A stretch of 58,052 bases of DNA from the NCBI RefSeq assembly GCF_014358015.1, contig NZ_JACONV010000027.1, positions 1-58,052 of the forward strand, read 5' to 3'. The position numbers and the translations under genes were made by a program. Origin of the DNA: Pseudomonas triticifolii. GTDB lineage: Bacteria > Pseudomonadota > Gammaproteobacteria > Pseudomonadales > Pseudomonadaceae. This document shows positions 1-7,399 of the stretch, piece after piece (positions within the stretch are counted from its first letter, which is position 1; every line of letters starts with the position of its first letter). A model generated the notes under the pieces. It was given only the letters and a program-made list of their open reading frames with translations. It made no database searches and was not told the DNA's origin.

Positions 1-11
1 AGCGTGATGCT

Positions 12-299
12 TCAGCCGCGCGCCTGTTCGATCAGCTCGATGTACTCTTCGGCATTACGCTGATCCTTGATCAGGGCGATGAAGTCGTTGCCGTGCTCGT
101 CCTTGCCGTCGAAGTCATGACCGGCCTCTTTGAAGAACACCAGAAAGCGCTCGAAGTCGTTGATGCGCAGGCCGCGATAGGCCTTGATCAGCTTGTGCAG
201 CGATGGCGAGGTGGCGTCGTGGGGTTCGAAGTTCAGGAACAGTTTGATCTGCTCATCACCGATCTCATCGCCAATCAACTGTTTCTTGTCTTTACGCAT
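12..299 (-). CDS. PA4642-family conserved hypothetical protein
   Basis: Small soluble protein of 95 residues, rich in charged residues and without a signal peptide or membrane segment. I recognise it as the short Pseudomonas family typified by PA4642 of P. aeruginosa; no function is known to me. The ATG at 299 is chosen because a GGAG lies 6 bases upstream; a GTG 12 bases further upstream is the alternative. It is followed on the same strand, after a gap, by genes outside the window. Confidence 0.75.
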   Translation of the reverse strand: MRKDKKQLIGDEIGDEQIKLFLNFEPHDATSPSLHKLIKAYRGLRINDFERFLVFFKEAGHDFDGKDEHGNDFIALIKDQRNAEEYIELIEQARG

Positions 300-364
300 T
301 GCGGGCTCCACCTGTCGCAGACACTTTCACGGGCGGGCAGTTTACCCTTGCGTGAGCGTGCGGC

Positions 365-859
365 TCAACGCGCGCGTGCAGGCGTGGTGTGCAGGTCGGC
401 CCAGATATGACCGTTGGCGTAGCTGAGAAACTGGCAATACACCTTTTCGTTGCGCAGCAGGTCCACCAGCACGCGGTATTGAGACAGCGGGTAGTAGAGC
501 GTCAGCGTGCGCGAAGGCTCGTCATAGGCGGGCTTCTTCAGGCTCTTGCTGTCGCCGGCATCGAAGTGCACCAGAACCTGCGAGATGGACGCGCCCTTGT
601 TCAACGACTTGCCCTTCAGGCGCAGCAGCAACGGCGACGTGACCGGGATAGGCTGCTGACTCGATGTGCGCTGGTTTCCGGCAACGATCGTGAACTCGGT
701 GACCCGCATCAACTGTTGATGTTCAGGCTCTGCGGCACGCAGACCCTGCTCGTCAGGCGGCAGGTATTGCTCGTGCATGGGACTGGCTGACACCGGTGCA
801 ACGGCGGTCAGACCCGACAACAACGCCAGCGCAATGGCGCCTGGAAACACTAGCTTCAT
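365..859 (-). CDS. Exported hypothetical protein
   Basis: 164 residues with a clear Sec signal peptide: MKL start, hydrophobic stretch at about residues 5-22, and an Ala-Ser-Ala type cleavage region near residues 23-26. There is no lipobox cysteine, so the mature protein is probably periplasmic. The mature part is hydrophilic with no motif I recognise. It lies between hpt and the PA4642-like gene on the same strand, as in other Pseudomonas. Function unknown. Confidence 0.7.
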   Translation of the reverse strand: MKLVFPGAIALALLSGLTAVAPVSASPMHEQYLPPDEQGLRAAEPEHQQLMRVTEFTIVAGNQRTSSQQPIPVTSPLLLRLKGKSLNKGASISQVLVHFDAGDSKSLKKPAYDEPSRTLTLYYPLSQYRVLVDLLRNEKVYCQFLSYANGHIWADLHTTPARAR

Positions 860-887
860 GCAGAATAGTCCCTGAGCGATGCGCTGA

Positions 888-919
888 AGCGCTGCCTCGG
901 CGTAGGCGGAGGCAGCGCT
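888..919 (-). terminator. Hairpin downstream of hpt
   Basis: An 11-bp perfect inverted repeat (AGCGCTGCCTC at 888-898 and its complement at 909-919, 10-base loop) begins 10 bases after the hpt stop. There is no T tract, so it is a terminator-like or mRNA-stabilising hairpin rather than a textbook terminator. Confidence 0.45.
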
Positions 920-928
920 CAGACAGGT

Positions 929-1486
929 TTACATGCCTTTGACGGCGTAGATACCGGCAGCATTGCGCCAGTAGCCTTTGTAGTCCATACCGAAACCAAA
1001 GATGTAACGGTCGATGCACGGCAAACCTACGTAATCGGCTTTAAGGTCCGGGCGGGCCTTGCGGTCGTGGTCCTTGTCGATCAGCACGGCAGTGTGTACG
1101 GCGCGTGCACCGGCGTGTTTGCAGAAATCGATGATCGCGCCCAGCGTGTGGCCTTCATCGAGAATGTCATCGATGATCAGCACGTCGCGGTCGATAAACG
1201 AGACTTCCGGCTTGGCTTTCCAGAACAGATCACCGCCGGTGGTTTCGTTGCGATAGCGCGTCGCGTGCAGGTAAGACGCTTCCAGCGGGAAATTCAGGTG
1301 GGTCAACAGCTTGCCGGAAAAGATCAGGCCGCCGTTCATGACGCAAAACACAACCGGGTTGCGTTCCGCCAGTTCGGCATTGATCTGCGCGCCGACACGA
1401 GCGATGGCAGCATCGACTTCGGCTTCTGTGTACAGGCAGTCAGCCTCGCGCATGATTTGACGGATATGCTCGAGATCAGCAGACAT
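929..1486 (-). CDS. hpt: Hypoxanthine-guanine phosphoribosyltransferase
   Basis: Purine salvage enzyme that joins PRPP to hypoxanthine or guanine to make IMP or GMP in the cytoplasm. The PRPP-binding signature VLIIDDILDEGHTL is at residues 102-115. At 185 residues it matches the Pseudomonas Hpt length. The ATG at 1486 is preceded by GGAG 8 bases upstream; longer in-frame extension to 1537 lacks family support. It is divergent from upp, so two salvage genes share one intergenic region. Confidence 0.93.
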   Translation of the reverse strand: MSADLEHIRQIMREADCLYTEAEVDAAIARVGAQINAELAERNPVVFCVMNGGLIFSGKLLTHLNFPLEASYLHATRYRNETTGGDLFWKAKPEVSFIDRDVLIIDDILDEGHTLGAIIDFCKHAGARAVHTAVLIDKDHDRKARPDLKADYVGLPCIDRYIFGFGMDYKGYWRNAAGIYAVKGM

Positions 1487-1633
1487 GAAGCGCTCTCCAG
1501 GTGGGGCAGTGTGAGAAAAGCGGGCAAAGGTACGCATCCGTTCGACTCAGGGCAAGCGATTCTGGACTAACGTTGCGAGTGTCTTCTAAAAGCCGCGGAC
1601 GTCCAAGCCGAAGAACAATACTGCACACATCGT

Positions 1634-1677
1634 AAGACAGTGTCTGCTGAATAGATTAATCTAGGCCGTTTTTTTTG
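1634..1677 (+). promoter_or_regulatory. Predicted upp promoter with T8 initial transcribed region
   Basis: A -35-like AAGACA (1634-1639), 17-bp spacer and -10-like TAATCT (1657-1662) place the start near G1668, directly followed by eight T residues (1669-1676) and G. This resembles the GATTTTTTTTG start of E. coli upp, where UTP-sensitive reiterative initiation controls expression. A perfect 12-bp palindrome, TAGATTAATCTA, spans 1652-1663 over the -10. Confidence 0.45.
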
Positions 1678-1698
1678 CCCCCGCTGGAGCCTTTCCTT

Positions 1699-2337
1699 AT
1701 GCCCATTCGTGAGATCCGTCATCCGCTGATCCGCCACAAGCTCGGCCTGATGCGCCGCGCAGACATCAGCACCAAGAATTTCCGTGAGCTGGCCCAGGAA
1801 GTGGGCGCTCTGCTTACTTATGAAGCCACTGCCGACCTGACCCTTGAAAACTATGACATCGAGGGCTGGGCCGGAACCGTGTCGGTCGAGAAGATTGCCG
1901 GCAAGAAAATCACTGTCGTGCCGATCCTGCGCGCCGGTATCGGCATGCTCGACGGCGTGCTCAGCCTGATTCCAGGTGCCAAGGTCAGTGCCGTGGGCGT
2001 TGCCCGCAACGAAGAAACCCTGCAGGCCCATACCTACCTTGAAAAGCTGGTGCCGGAAATCGACGAGCGCCTGGCGATGATCATCGATCCGATGCTGGCG
2101 ACCGGCAGTTCCATGGTTGCGACCATTGATCTGCTCAAGAAAGCCGGTTGCAAGGAAATCCGTGCCATGGTGCTGGTTGCAGCCCCCGAAGGCATCGCCG
2201 CCGTGGAAAAAGCACACCCCGACGTGATGATCTACACCGCCTCCATCGACGAGCGCCTCAACGAGCACGGCTATATCATTCCGGGCCTGGGCGATGCCGG
2301 TGACAAGATTTTCGGCACCAAACAGAAGGACGCATAA
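1699..2337 (+). CDS. upp: Uracil phosphoribosyltransferase
   Basis: Converts uracil and PRPP to UMP, the main uracil salvage step. The PRPP loop DPMLATGSSM lies near residues 130-139 and the C-terminal GLGDAGD segment of the uracil-binding region is intact. 212 residues, the usual length. The start at 1699 is supported by GGAG about 9 bases upstream. It is followed after 4 bases by uraA, so transport and salvage are co-transcribed. The T8 tract at the predicted start suggests UTP-dependent control. Confidence 0.95.
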   Translation: MPIREIRHPLIRHKLGLMRRADISTKNFRELAQEVGALLTYEATADLTLENYDIEGWAGTVSVEKIAGKKITVVPILRAGIGMLDGVLSLIPGAKVSAVGVARNEETLQAHTYLEKLVPEIDERLAMIIDPMLATGSSMVATIDLLKKAGCKEIRAMVLVAAPEGIAAVEKAHPDVMIYTASIDERLNEHGYIIPGLGDAGDKIFGTKQKDA

Positions 2338-2341
2338 CCCG

Positions 2342-3619
2342 ATGACGCAGCAGGAGTTCAACGATCCACTGTGGCGTACGGTTCTATCCGGTGCGCAAAT
2401 GCTGTTCGTGGCTTTTGGCGCGCTGGTCTTGATGCCGCTGATCACCGGACTCGATCCCAACGTCGCACTGTTCACCGCCGGTCTGGGCACGTTGTTGTTC
2501 CAGATCGTGACCGGCCGCCAGGTGCCTGTGTTCCTGGCATCGAGCTTTGCCTTCATCACCCCGATCATCCTCGCCAAGGGCCAGTTCGGCCTGGCCGCGA
2601 CCATGGGCGGTGTAATGGCTGCAGGCTTCGTCTACACCTTCCTCGGCCTGGCCGTGAAGATCAAAGGCACCGGCTTCATCGACCGCCTGCTGCCGCCGGT
2701 GGTGATTGGTCCGGTGATCATCTCCATCGGTCTGGCCATGGCACCGATTGCCGCCAACATGGCGATGGGTAAATCCGGTGATGGTGCCGAGCTGATTCAT
2801 TACCAGACCGCGATGCTGATTTCGATGCCCGCCCTGCTGACCACGCTGATCGTGGCGGTGTTCGGCAAGGGCATCTTCAGGCTGGTGCCGATCATCTCCG
2901 GGGTACTGGTCGGCTTTGCGCTGTCGTTCTACTTCGGCGTGGTCGACACAGCGAAGATTGCCGCCGCTCCCTGGCTGGCGATCCCGCACTTCACCGCGCC
3001 GGAATTCAACTGGCAGGCGATTCTGTTTATCGTGCCCGTTGCGCTGGCTCCGGCTATCGAGCACATCGGTGGCGTGATCGCGGTCGGCAGTGTCACCGGT
3101 CGTGACTACCTGAAAAAGCCAGGCCTGCACCGCACGCTGTTCGGTGACGGCATTGCCACCACCGCAGCCGGTCTGTTCGGCGGTCCGCCCAACACCACGT
3201 ATGCCGAAGTGACAGGCGCGGTGATGCTGACCAAGAACTACAACCCGAAAATCATGACCTGGGCGTCGATCTTCGCGATCACCCTGGCGTTCATCGGCAA
3301 GTTCGGCGCACTGCTGCAAAGCATTCCAGTGCCGGTGATGGGCGGCATTCTGTGTCTGCTGTTCGGTTCGATTGCGGCGGTGGGCATGAACACCCTGATT
3401 CGCCACAAGATCGACCTCTCGGAGGCGCGCAATCTGGTGATCGTCTCAGTGACCCTGGTGTTCGGTATCGGTGGGGTGTTGATCGGCACTGGCAACGGCC
3501 CGGATGACTTCGGCCTCAAGGGCATCGCCCTGTGCGCCGTGACCGCGATCGTGCTGAACCTGATCCTTCCGGGCAATGACAGCTGGAAGAACAAGCACGT
3601 GGATGATCAGTTGCCGTAA
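2342..3619 (+). CDS. uraA: Uracil:proton symporter, NCS2/NAT family
   Basis: Inner-membrane uracil permease of 425 residues with about 14 hydrophobic segments, as in the nucleobase-ascorbate transporter family. The segment GGPPNTTYAEVTG near residue 285 matches the conserved UraA motif containing PNTTY, and PAIEHIGG contributes the substrate-site glutamate region. The gene starts 4 bases after the upp stop. A perfect 11-bp hairpin follows and separates it from convergent hemH. Confidence 0.93.
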   Translation: MTQQEFNDPLWRTVLSGAQMLFVAFGALVLMPLITGLDPNVALFTAGLGTLLFQIVTGRQVPVFLASSFAFITPIILAKGQFGLAATMGGVMAAGFVYTFLGLAVKIKGTGFIDRLLPPVVIGPVIISIGLAMAPIAANMAMGKSGDGAELIHYQTAMLISMPALLTTLIVAVFGKGIFRLVPIISGVLVGFALSFYFGVVDTAKIAAAPWLAIPHFTAPEFNWQAILFIVPVALAPAIEHIGGVIAVGSVTGRDYLKKPGLHRTLFGDGIATTAAGLFGGPPNTTYAEVTGAVMLTKNYNPKIMTWASIFAITLAFIGKFGALLQSIPVPVMGGILCLLFGSIAAVGMNTLIRHKIDLSEARNLVIVSVTLVFGIGGVLIGTGNGPDDFGLKGIALCAVTAIVLNLILPGNDSWKNKHVDDQLP

Positions 3620-3637
3620 CGCCTTAAGCTGACTGGT

Positions 3638-3662
3638 CCTGCCCATGCACCGCATGGGCAGG
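3638..3662. terminator. Perfect hairpin between uraA and hemH
   Basis: CCTGCCCATGC (3638-3648), 3-base loop, and its exact complement (3652-3662). It lies between two convergent genes, so it could terminate both, but it lacks a run of T on either side. Confidence 0.5.
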
Positions 3663-3700
3663 TAGCCCGGGACGCTCTGCGTCTCTTACGGCCGAGCCCT

Positions 3701-4723
3701 TCACAACATCAGCGGAGCACGCTCGCAGAGTTTGTTCAATTCCTTCGCCCAGTTCGGGTCGTCGTTCAGGCACGGCACCAGCACCAACTCCTCGCCGCCC
3801 GCCTCCTTGAACTGTTCGGCACCCCGGTCGCCAATCTCTTCCAGGGTCTCGATGCAATCGGCAACAAACGCCGGGCACATGACCAGCAGCTTCTTTACGC
3901 CCTGCGCCGCGAGTTCCTCAAGGCGTGCTTCGGTATAGGGTTCAATCCACTTGGCGCGCCCCAGACGCGACTGGAACGATACCGACCACTTCCCGTCGGG
4001 GATACCCATTCGCTTGGCAAACGCCGCAGCCGATTGCAGGCATTGGGCGCGGTAGCAGGTGGCGAGCACTTCTGCGGGCGCGGTCATGCAGCAGTCTTCC
4101 TTGATGCAGTGCTTACCCGTCGGGTCGAGCTTGTGCAAATGACGTTCGGGCAGACCGTGGAAACTCAGCAGCAAGTGGTCGTGCGGCTGCTCCAGATGCG
4201 GGCGCACGTTTTCCACCAGGGCACTGAGGTATTCAGGCTGATCGAAGAACGGCTGCAGCAGCGAGAACTGCATCTTCAGCGATTTGGCGCGCACGACGCG
4301 CTTGGCTTCTTCAATCACCGTAGTGACCGTGCTGTCGGCGAACTGGGGATACAGCGGCGCCAGTGTAACCTTCTTGAAACCCTGCTCCGCGAGGCGCGTC
4401 AGTTGGGTCTCGATGGAAGGTTCTCCATAGCGCATCGCCAGCTCAACCGGCCCGTGGCTCCACTCTTTCTTCATGGCCTGTTGCAGACGCTTGCTCAGCA
4501 CCACCAGCGGCGACCCCTCGTCCCACCAGATCGATGCGTAAGCGTGCGCGGACTGCTCAGGGCGCTTGATCAGAATCAACGACACCAGCAGCCTGCGCAC
4601 CGGCCACGGCAGGTCGATGACGTAGGGATCCATCAGGAACTGATTGAGGTAACTGCGCACATCTGCCACCTGGGTGGAAGCAGGCGAACCCAGGTTGACC
4701 AGCAACAACGCGTGATCGGTCAT
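3701..4723 (-). CDS. hemH: Ferrochelatase
   Basis: Inserts ferrous iron into protoporphyrin IX, the last step of protoheme synthesis, at the cytoplasmic face of the membrane. Motifs include the N-terminal LLLVNLGSP, the catalytic-histidine segment LLSFHGLPERHL near residue 195, and the C-terminal CPAFVADCIETLEEI segment. 340 residues is the normal bacterial length. It is followed downstream by hairpin 3638-3662 and preceded by the epimerase gene on the same strand, 23 bases away, so they may form an operon. Confidence 0.95.
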   Translation of the reverse strand: MTDHALLLVNLGSPASTQVADVRSYLNQFLMDPYVIDLPWPVRRLLVSLILIKRPEQSAHAYASIWWDEGSPLVVLSKRLQQAMKKEWSHGPVELAMRYGEPSIETQLTRLAEQGFKKVTLAPLYPQFADSTVTTVIEEAKRVVRAKSLKMQFSLLQPFFDQPEYLSALVENVRPHLEQPHDHLLLSFHGLPERHLHKLDPTGKHCIKEDCCMTAPAEVLATCYRAQCLQSAAAFAKRMGIPDGKWSVSFQSRLGRAKWIEPYTEARLEELAAQGVKKLLVMCPAFVADCIETLEEIGDRGAEQFKEAGGEELVLVPCLNDDPNWAKELNKLCERAPLML

Positions 4724-4746
4724 GCAACATCCTAATTCAATGGCTT

Positions 4747-5649
4747 TCAGTGTCGACCCAGCAAATCCTGCAGGGCGGTTTTCAGATCGGTAAAGCGAAA
4801 CGTGAAACCGGCTTGCTGCAGACGCTCGGGCCGGGCTCGCTGCCCACCCAACAACAACACCGACAATTCGCCCAGCAGCACTTTGAGCGCCAGCGCAGGC
4901 ATTGGCATGAAGGCGGGCCGATGAAGAATGCCGGCGAGCGTCTTGGCAAAGTCGCGGTTACGCACCGGCGTCGGCGCACAAAGATTATAAGGACCGCGCG
5001 CATCGTCCAGCGTCAACAGAAAATCAATCGCCGCGATTTGGTCCTGAACGTGAATCCAGGGCATCCACTGCCGGCCGTTACCGATGGGGCCGCCCATGCC
5101 GAACTTGAAGGGCGGCAACAGTTTTTGCAAAAAACCGCCACGATCGGACAACACCAGACCGGTGCGTATCACCACCACGCGCACACCCAGTGCTTCACCA
5201 CGCTGCGCGGTCTCTTCCCAGGCACCACACAACTGGCTGGCGAAATCTTCCTTGGTGGGGTGGGACGTTTCGTCCAGCTCACGCTCGCCGCTGTCGCCAT
5301 ACCAGCCCACAGCAGAACCGGAGATCATCAGCGCAGGCTTATGCGTCTGTCGACCCATCCAGGCCAGCAACTGCTCGGTCAGGCCGATACGGCTGTCCCA
5401 CAGCATCAAGCGACGCTTGCGGGTCCAGGGCCGGTCAGCGATGGGCGCACCCGCCAGGTTGACGACGGCATCGATCGGCTGATCGCCAAGCTCGTCGAGG
5501 CGAGCGACGCCCTTCACCGAGGGACCGCACAGCTGAGGGACGTCAGCAGGCTTTCGGCTCCAGACGGTCAACTGATGGCCTTGGGCAGACCAGTGCCTGC
5601 AGAGCGCTCGTCCTATCAGACCAGTACCGCCGGTCAGCAATATGTGCAT
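4747..5649 (-). CDS. TIGR01777/YfcH-type NAD(P)-dependent epimerase
   Basis: 300-residue extended-SDR protein. The N-terminal LLTGGTGLIGRAL is the dinucleotide-binding Rossmann loop (GxxGxxG), and ISGSAVGWYGD plus the C-terminal DUF1731-like region are typical of the YfcH/TIGR01777 family. The substrate of the family is unknown. The ATG at 5649 gives the family N-terminus directly. It is probably transcribed with hemH. It diverges from the renalase-like gene across a 299-base gap. Confidence 0.82.
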   Translation of the reverse strand: MHILLTGGTGLIGRALCRHWSAQGHQLTVWSRKPADVPQLCGPSVKGVARLDELGDQPIDAVVNLAGAPIADRPWTRKRRLMLWDSRIGLTEQLLAWMGRQTHKPALMISGSAVGWYGDSGERELDETSHPTKEDFASQLCGAWEETAQRGEALGVRVVVIRTGLVLSDRGGFLQKLLPPFKFGMGGPIGNGRQWMPWIHVQDQIAAIDFLLTLDDARGPYNLCAPTPVRNRDFAKTLAGILHRPAFMPMPALALKVLLGELSVLLLGGQRARPERLQQAGFTFRFTDLKTALQDLLGRH

Positions 5650-5768
5650 GGCAGGTTACCTCGCGTGGCGTTCGTGGCAATTGAGTAGTCTATTTTTTAC
5701 GGGTGACGCTTATCCAGACAATGAGACTGTTGACTGAACAATAGGCCACACCTGAACGGATTGGAGCT

Positions 5769-5870
5769 TTACTGCCCCGCCGGGGTGGTTGGCCCATTGT
5801 CGATCGGTACAGACTGAACGTCTTCGACCTTCAAGGTTGCAGAGTGACTCACCTCAAAATCGAGAACCAC
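5769..5870 (-). pseudogene. 33-codon coding-like fragment in the epimerase/renalase gap
   Basis: On the minus strand a GTG at 5870 opens a 33-codon frame ending in TAA at 5769. The reading VLDFEVSHSATLKVED is protein-like and its codon use looks like that of neighbouring genes, but there is no ribosome binding site and the frame is closed just upstream by TAA. It may be the C-terminal remnant of a lost gene, or chance. I do not recognise the family. Confidence 0.25.
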
Positions 5871-5877
5871 TGCAAGT

Positions 5878-5901
5878 TATACCAGACAAGAAGATTGTAC
5901 A
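5878..5901 (+). promoter_or_regulatory. LitR/PplR-type operator upstream of renalase gene
   Basis: TATACC (5878-5883), exactly 12 bases, then TGTACA (5896-5901). This differs at one position from the direct repeat T(G/A)TACA-N12-TGTA(C/T)A that I recall for the P. putida class II LitR (PplR) light regulators. It overlaps the predicted -35 of the renalase gene. Confidence 0.6.
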
Positions 5902-5923
5902 GGTTTTAACTACGGCGTAGTCT
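5895..5923 (+). promoter_or_regulatory. Predicted promoter of the renalase operon
   Basis: TTGTAC (5895-5900), 17-bp spacer, TAGTCT (5918-5923), with the ATG 26 bases beyond. The -35 element is part of the LitR-type operator, as expected for repression in the dark. Confidence 0.4.
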
Positions 5924-5948
5924 GTGCAGACAAGGTAACGAGGCCCCT

Positions 5949-6935
5949 ATGACTGTCCCTATCGCAATCATCGGTACCGGTATCGCCGGACTTTCAGCAG
6001 CCCAGGCGCTCACGGATGCCGGGCATCAGGTGCACCTGTTCGACAAAAGCCGCGGCAGCGGCGGTCGGATGTCCAGCAAACGCAGCGATGCAGGTTCGCT
6101 GGACATGGGTGCGCAATACTTCACCGCTCGCGACCGGCGCTTTGCGACCGCGGTCAAACAGTGGCAGGCCCAAGGCCATGTCGCCGAGTGGACCCCTTCT
6201 CTCTACAACTTCCAGAACGGCAAGCTCAGCCCATCGCCCGACGAGCAGGTGCGCTGGGTTGGCAAACCGGGCATGAGCGCCATCACGCGCGCCATGCGCG
6301 GTGATATGCCCGTGTCGTTCTCATGCCGCATCACTGAAGTATTTCGGGGTGAGCAGCACTGGAATCTGCTCGACGCCGAGGGCGAGAGCCACGGGCCATT
6401 CAGCCACGTCATCATTGCAACGCCAGCGCCTCAGGCCACGCCATTACTGGCTGCCGCTCCCAAGCTCGCGGGCGTGGTGGCCGGCGTGAAGATGGACCCG
6501 ACCTGGGCCGTTGCGCTGGCCTTCAGCACACCGCTGCAAACGCCTATGCAAGGCTGTTTCGTACAGGACAGCCCGGTCGACTGGCTGGCACGCAATCGCA
6601 GCAAGCCCGAACGCGACGACACACTGGACACCTGGATTCTGCATGCCACCAGCAACTGGAGCAGACAACATCTGGACATGTCCAAAGAAGCCGTTATCGA
6701 GCACCTGCAAGGCGCATTTGCGGAAATGATCGACTGCACCATGCCGGAACCGGTGTTCACCCTCGCCCACCGCTGGCTGTATGCGCGACCGGCAGGCTCG
6801 CACGAATGGGGCGCACTGTCGGATGCCGATCTGGGGATTTATGTCTGCGGCGACTGGTGCCTGTCAGGCCGGGTCGAAGGCGCCTGGCTCAGCGGACAGG
6901 AAGCGGCACGCCGCCTAATGGCAAACGCACAATGA
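5949..6935 (+). CDS. Renalase-like FAD-dependent dihydro-NAD(P) oxidase
   Basis: 328-residue flavoprotein with an N-terminal FAD-binding loop IAIIGTGIAGLSAA and the glycine-rich RGSGGRMSS segment. Sequence and length closely match, from memory, the bacterial renalase characterised from P. syringae pv. phaseolicola. That enzyme oxidises the off-path isomers 2- and 6-dihydro-NAD(P) back to NAD(P)+ using oxygen, making hydrogen peroxide. No signal peptide, so cytoplasmic. ATG at 5949 follows GAGG by about 5 bases. Its TGA overlaps the next ATG (ATGA), and the promoter carries a LitR-type box, suggesting light induction with the photolyase cluster. Confidence 0.82.
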   Translation: MTVPIAIIGTGIAGLSAAQALTDAGHQVHLFDKSRGSGGRMSSKRSDAGSLDMGAQYFTARDRRFATAVKQWQAQGHVAEWTPSLYNFQNGKLSPSPDEQVRWVGKPGMSAITRAMRGDMPVSFSCRITEVFRGEQHWNLLDAEGESHGPFSHVIIATPAPQATPLLAAAPKLAGVVAGVKMDPTWAVALAFSTPLQTPMQGCFVQDSPVDWLARNRSKPERDDTLDTWILHATSNWSRQHLDMSKEAVIEHLQGAFAEMIDCTMPEPVFTLAHRWLYARPAGSHEWGALSDADLGIYVCGDWCLSGRVEGAWLSGQEAARRLMANAQ

Positions 6936-7147
6936 ATCAGATCAACCCGCGTAAACTGCTGCTGTCGAAATGGACAGCAGCCACCCCCGTCAACCGTGAA
7001 AAGCACTTTCTGGTCACCGAGCTGTTCAAGGATGAAGAAGGCACGGTGCTGGAGATCGAACTGCAGGCAGTACTGACCCAACGCAGCGAGCGCCTGCCGT
7101 GGCAAGTACTGCAGGCAGACGATGTGTGGCGAATGGGCTGGAAATAA
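6932..7147 (+). CDS. TIGR02450-type Trp-rich small protein
   Basis: 71-residue protein starting at the ATG that overlaps the renalase stop codon, so the two are translationally coupled. It contains spaced tryptophans (LLLSKWTAA, LPWQVL, DVWRMGWK) and matches the Trp-rich conserved family TIGR02450. Function unknown. Coupling to renalase and position before the photolyase operon make it part of the predicted light regulon. Confidence 0.8.
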   Translation: MNQINPRKLLLSKWTAATPVNREKHFLVTELFKDEEGTVLEIELQAVLTQRSERLPWQVLQADDVWRMGWK

Positions 7148-7183
7148 AGCGGCCGTCAGGCCGCAAAAATGACAGCCAGGCAC

Positions 7184-7268
7184 GTGGAATGCGGCTTGCC
7201 AGTAATGGCGTAAGGCCGGTCAGTGACCGGGGGCCTGACGATGGCTTCGCCGGCAAGCCGCTTCCCAC
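7184..7268. repeat. Inverted pair of REP-like elements
   Basis: CTTCGCCGGCAAGCCGCT at 7245-7262 with flanking bases is the familiar Pseudomonas REP core. A diverged inverted partner (GTGGAATGCGGCTTGCC, from 7184) lies about 45 bases upstream, giving a BIME-like pair that can fold into a long hairpin. It sits between the Trp-rich gene and the DUF523 gene promoter and may help separate the two transcripts. Confidence 0.7.
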
Positions 7269-7304
7269 GGCCAGTAATCACTGTCTCGCCGCTCACCCAA
7301 ATCC

Positions 7305-7328
7305 TCTACAAACAATTTGACTTGTATA
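7305..7328 (+). promoter_or_regulatory. LitR/PplR-type operator, upstream copy
   Basis: TCTACA (7305-7310), 12 bases, TGTATA (7323-7328). One mismatch to the recalled consensus T(G/A)TACA-N12-TGTA(C/T)A. It covers the -35 element of the predicted promoter for the DUF523-regulator-photolyase operon. Confidence 0.6.
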
Positions 7329-7344
7329 GCTAGGCACCTATGAT
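7317..7344 (+). promoter_or_regulatory. Predicted promoter of the photolyase operon
   Basis: TTGACT (7317-7322), 16-bp spacer and TATGAT (7339-7344), both close to sigma-70 consensus. Transcription would start near 7351, with operators both over the -35 and just downstream of the start. Confidence 0.6.
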
Positions 7345-7354
7345 GAGGGCAAGT

Positions 7355-7378
7355 TGTACAGAGCATTCTGTCTGTACA
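7355..7378 (+). promoter_or_regulatory. LitR/PplR-type operator, perfect copy
   Basis: TGTACA (7355-7360), 12 bases, TGTACA (7373-7378), a perfect match to the recalled class II LitR direct repeat. Because TGTACA is palindromic, the site is also an inverted repeat with 9-base arms (TTGTACAGA and TCTGTACAA). It lies just after the predicted transcription start. Confidence 0.7.
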
Positions 7379-7399
7379 AGTCTTTTGTAGAGGTCGTTG

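Noticed and set aside
1567..2604. 345-codon minus-strand open frame opposite upp and uraA
   Set aside because: It lies antisense to two well-recognised enzymes; in high-GC DNA the opposite strand of real genes stays open by codon bias. No ribosome site or domain.
7149..7164. GCGGCC/GGCCGC hairpin as terminator of the Trp-rich gene
   Set aside because: It is followed by AAAAA rather than T residues on the plus strand, so it does not look like an intrinsic terminator for that transcript.
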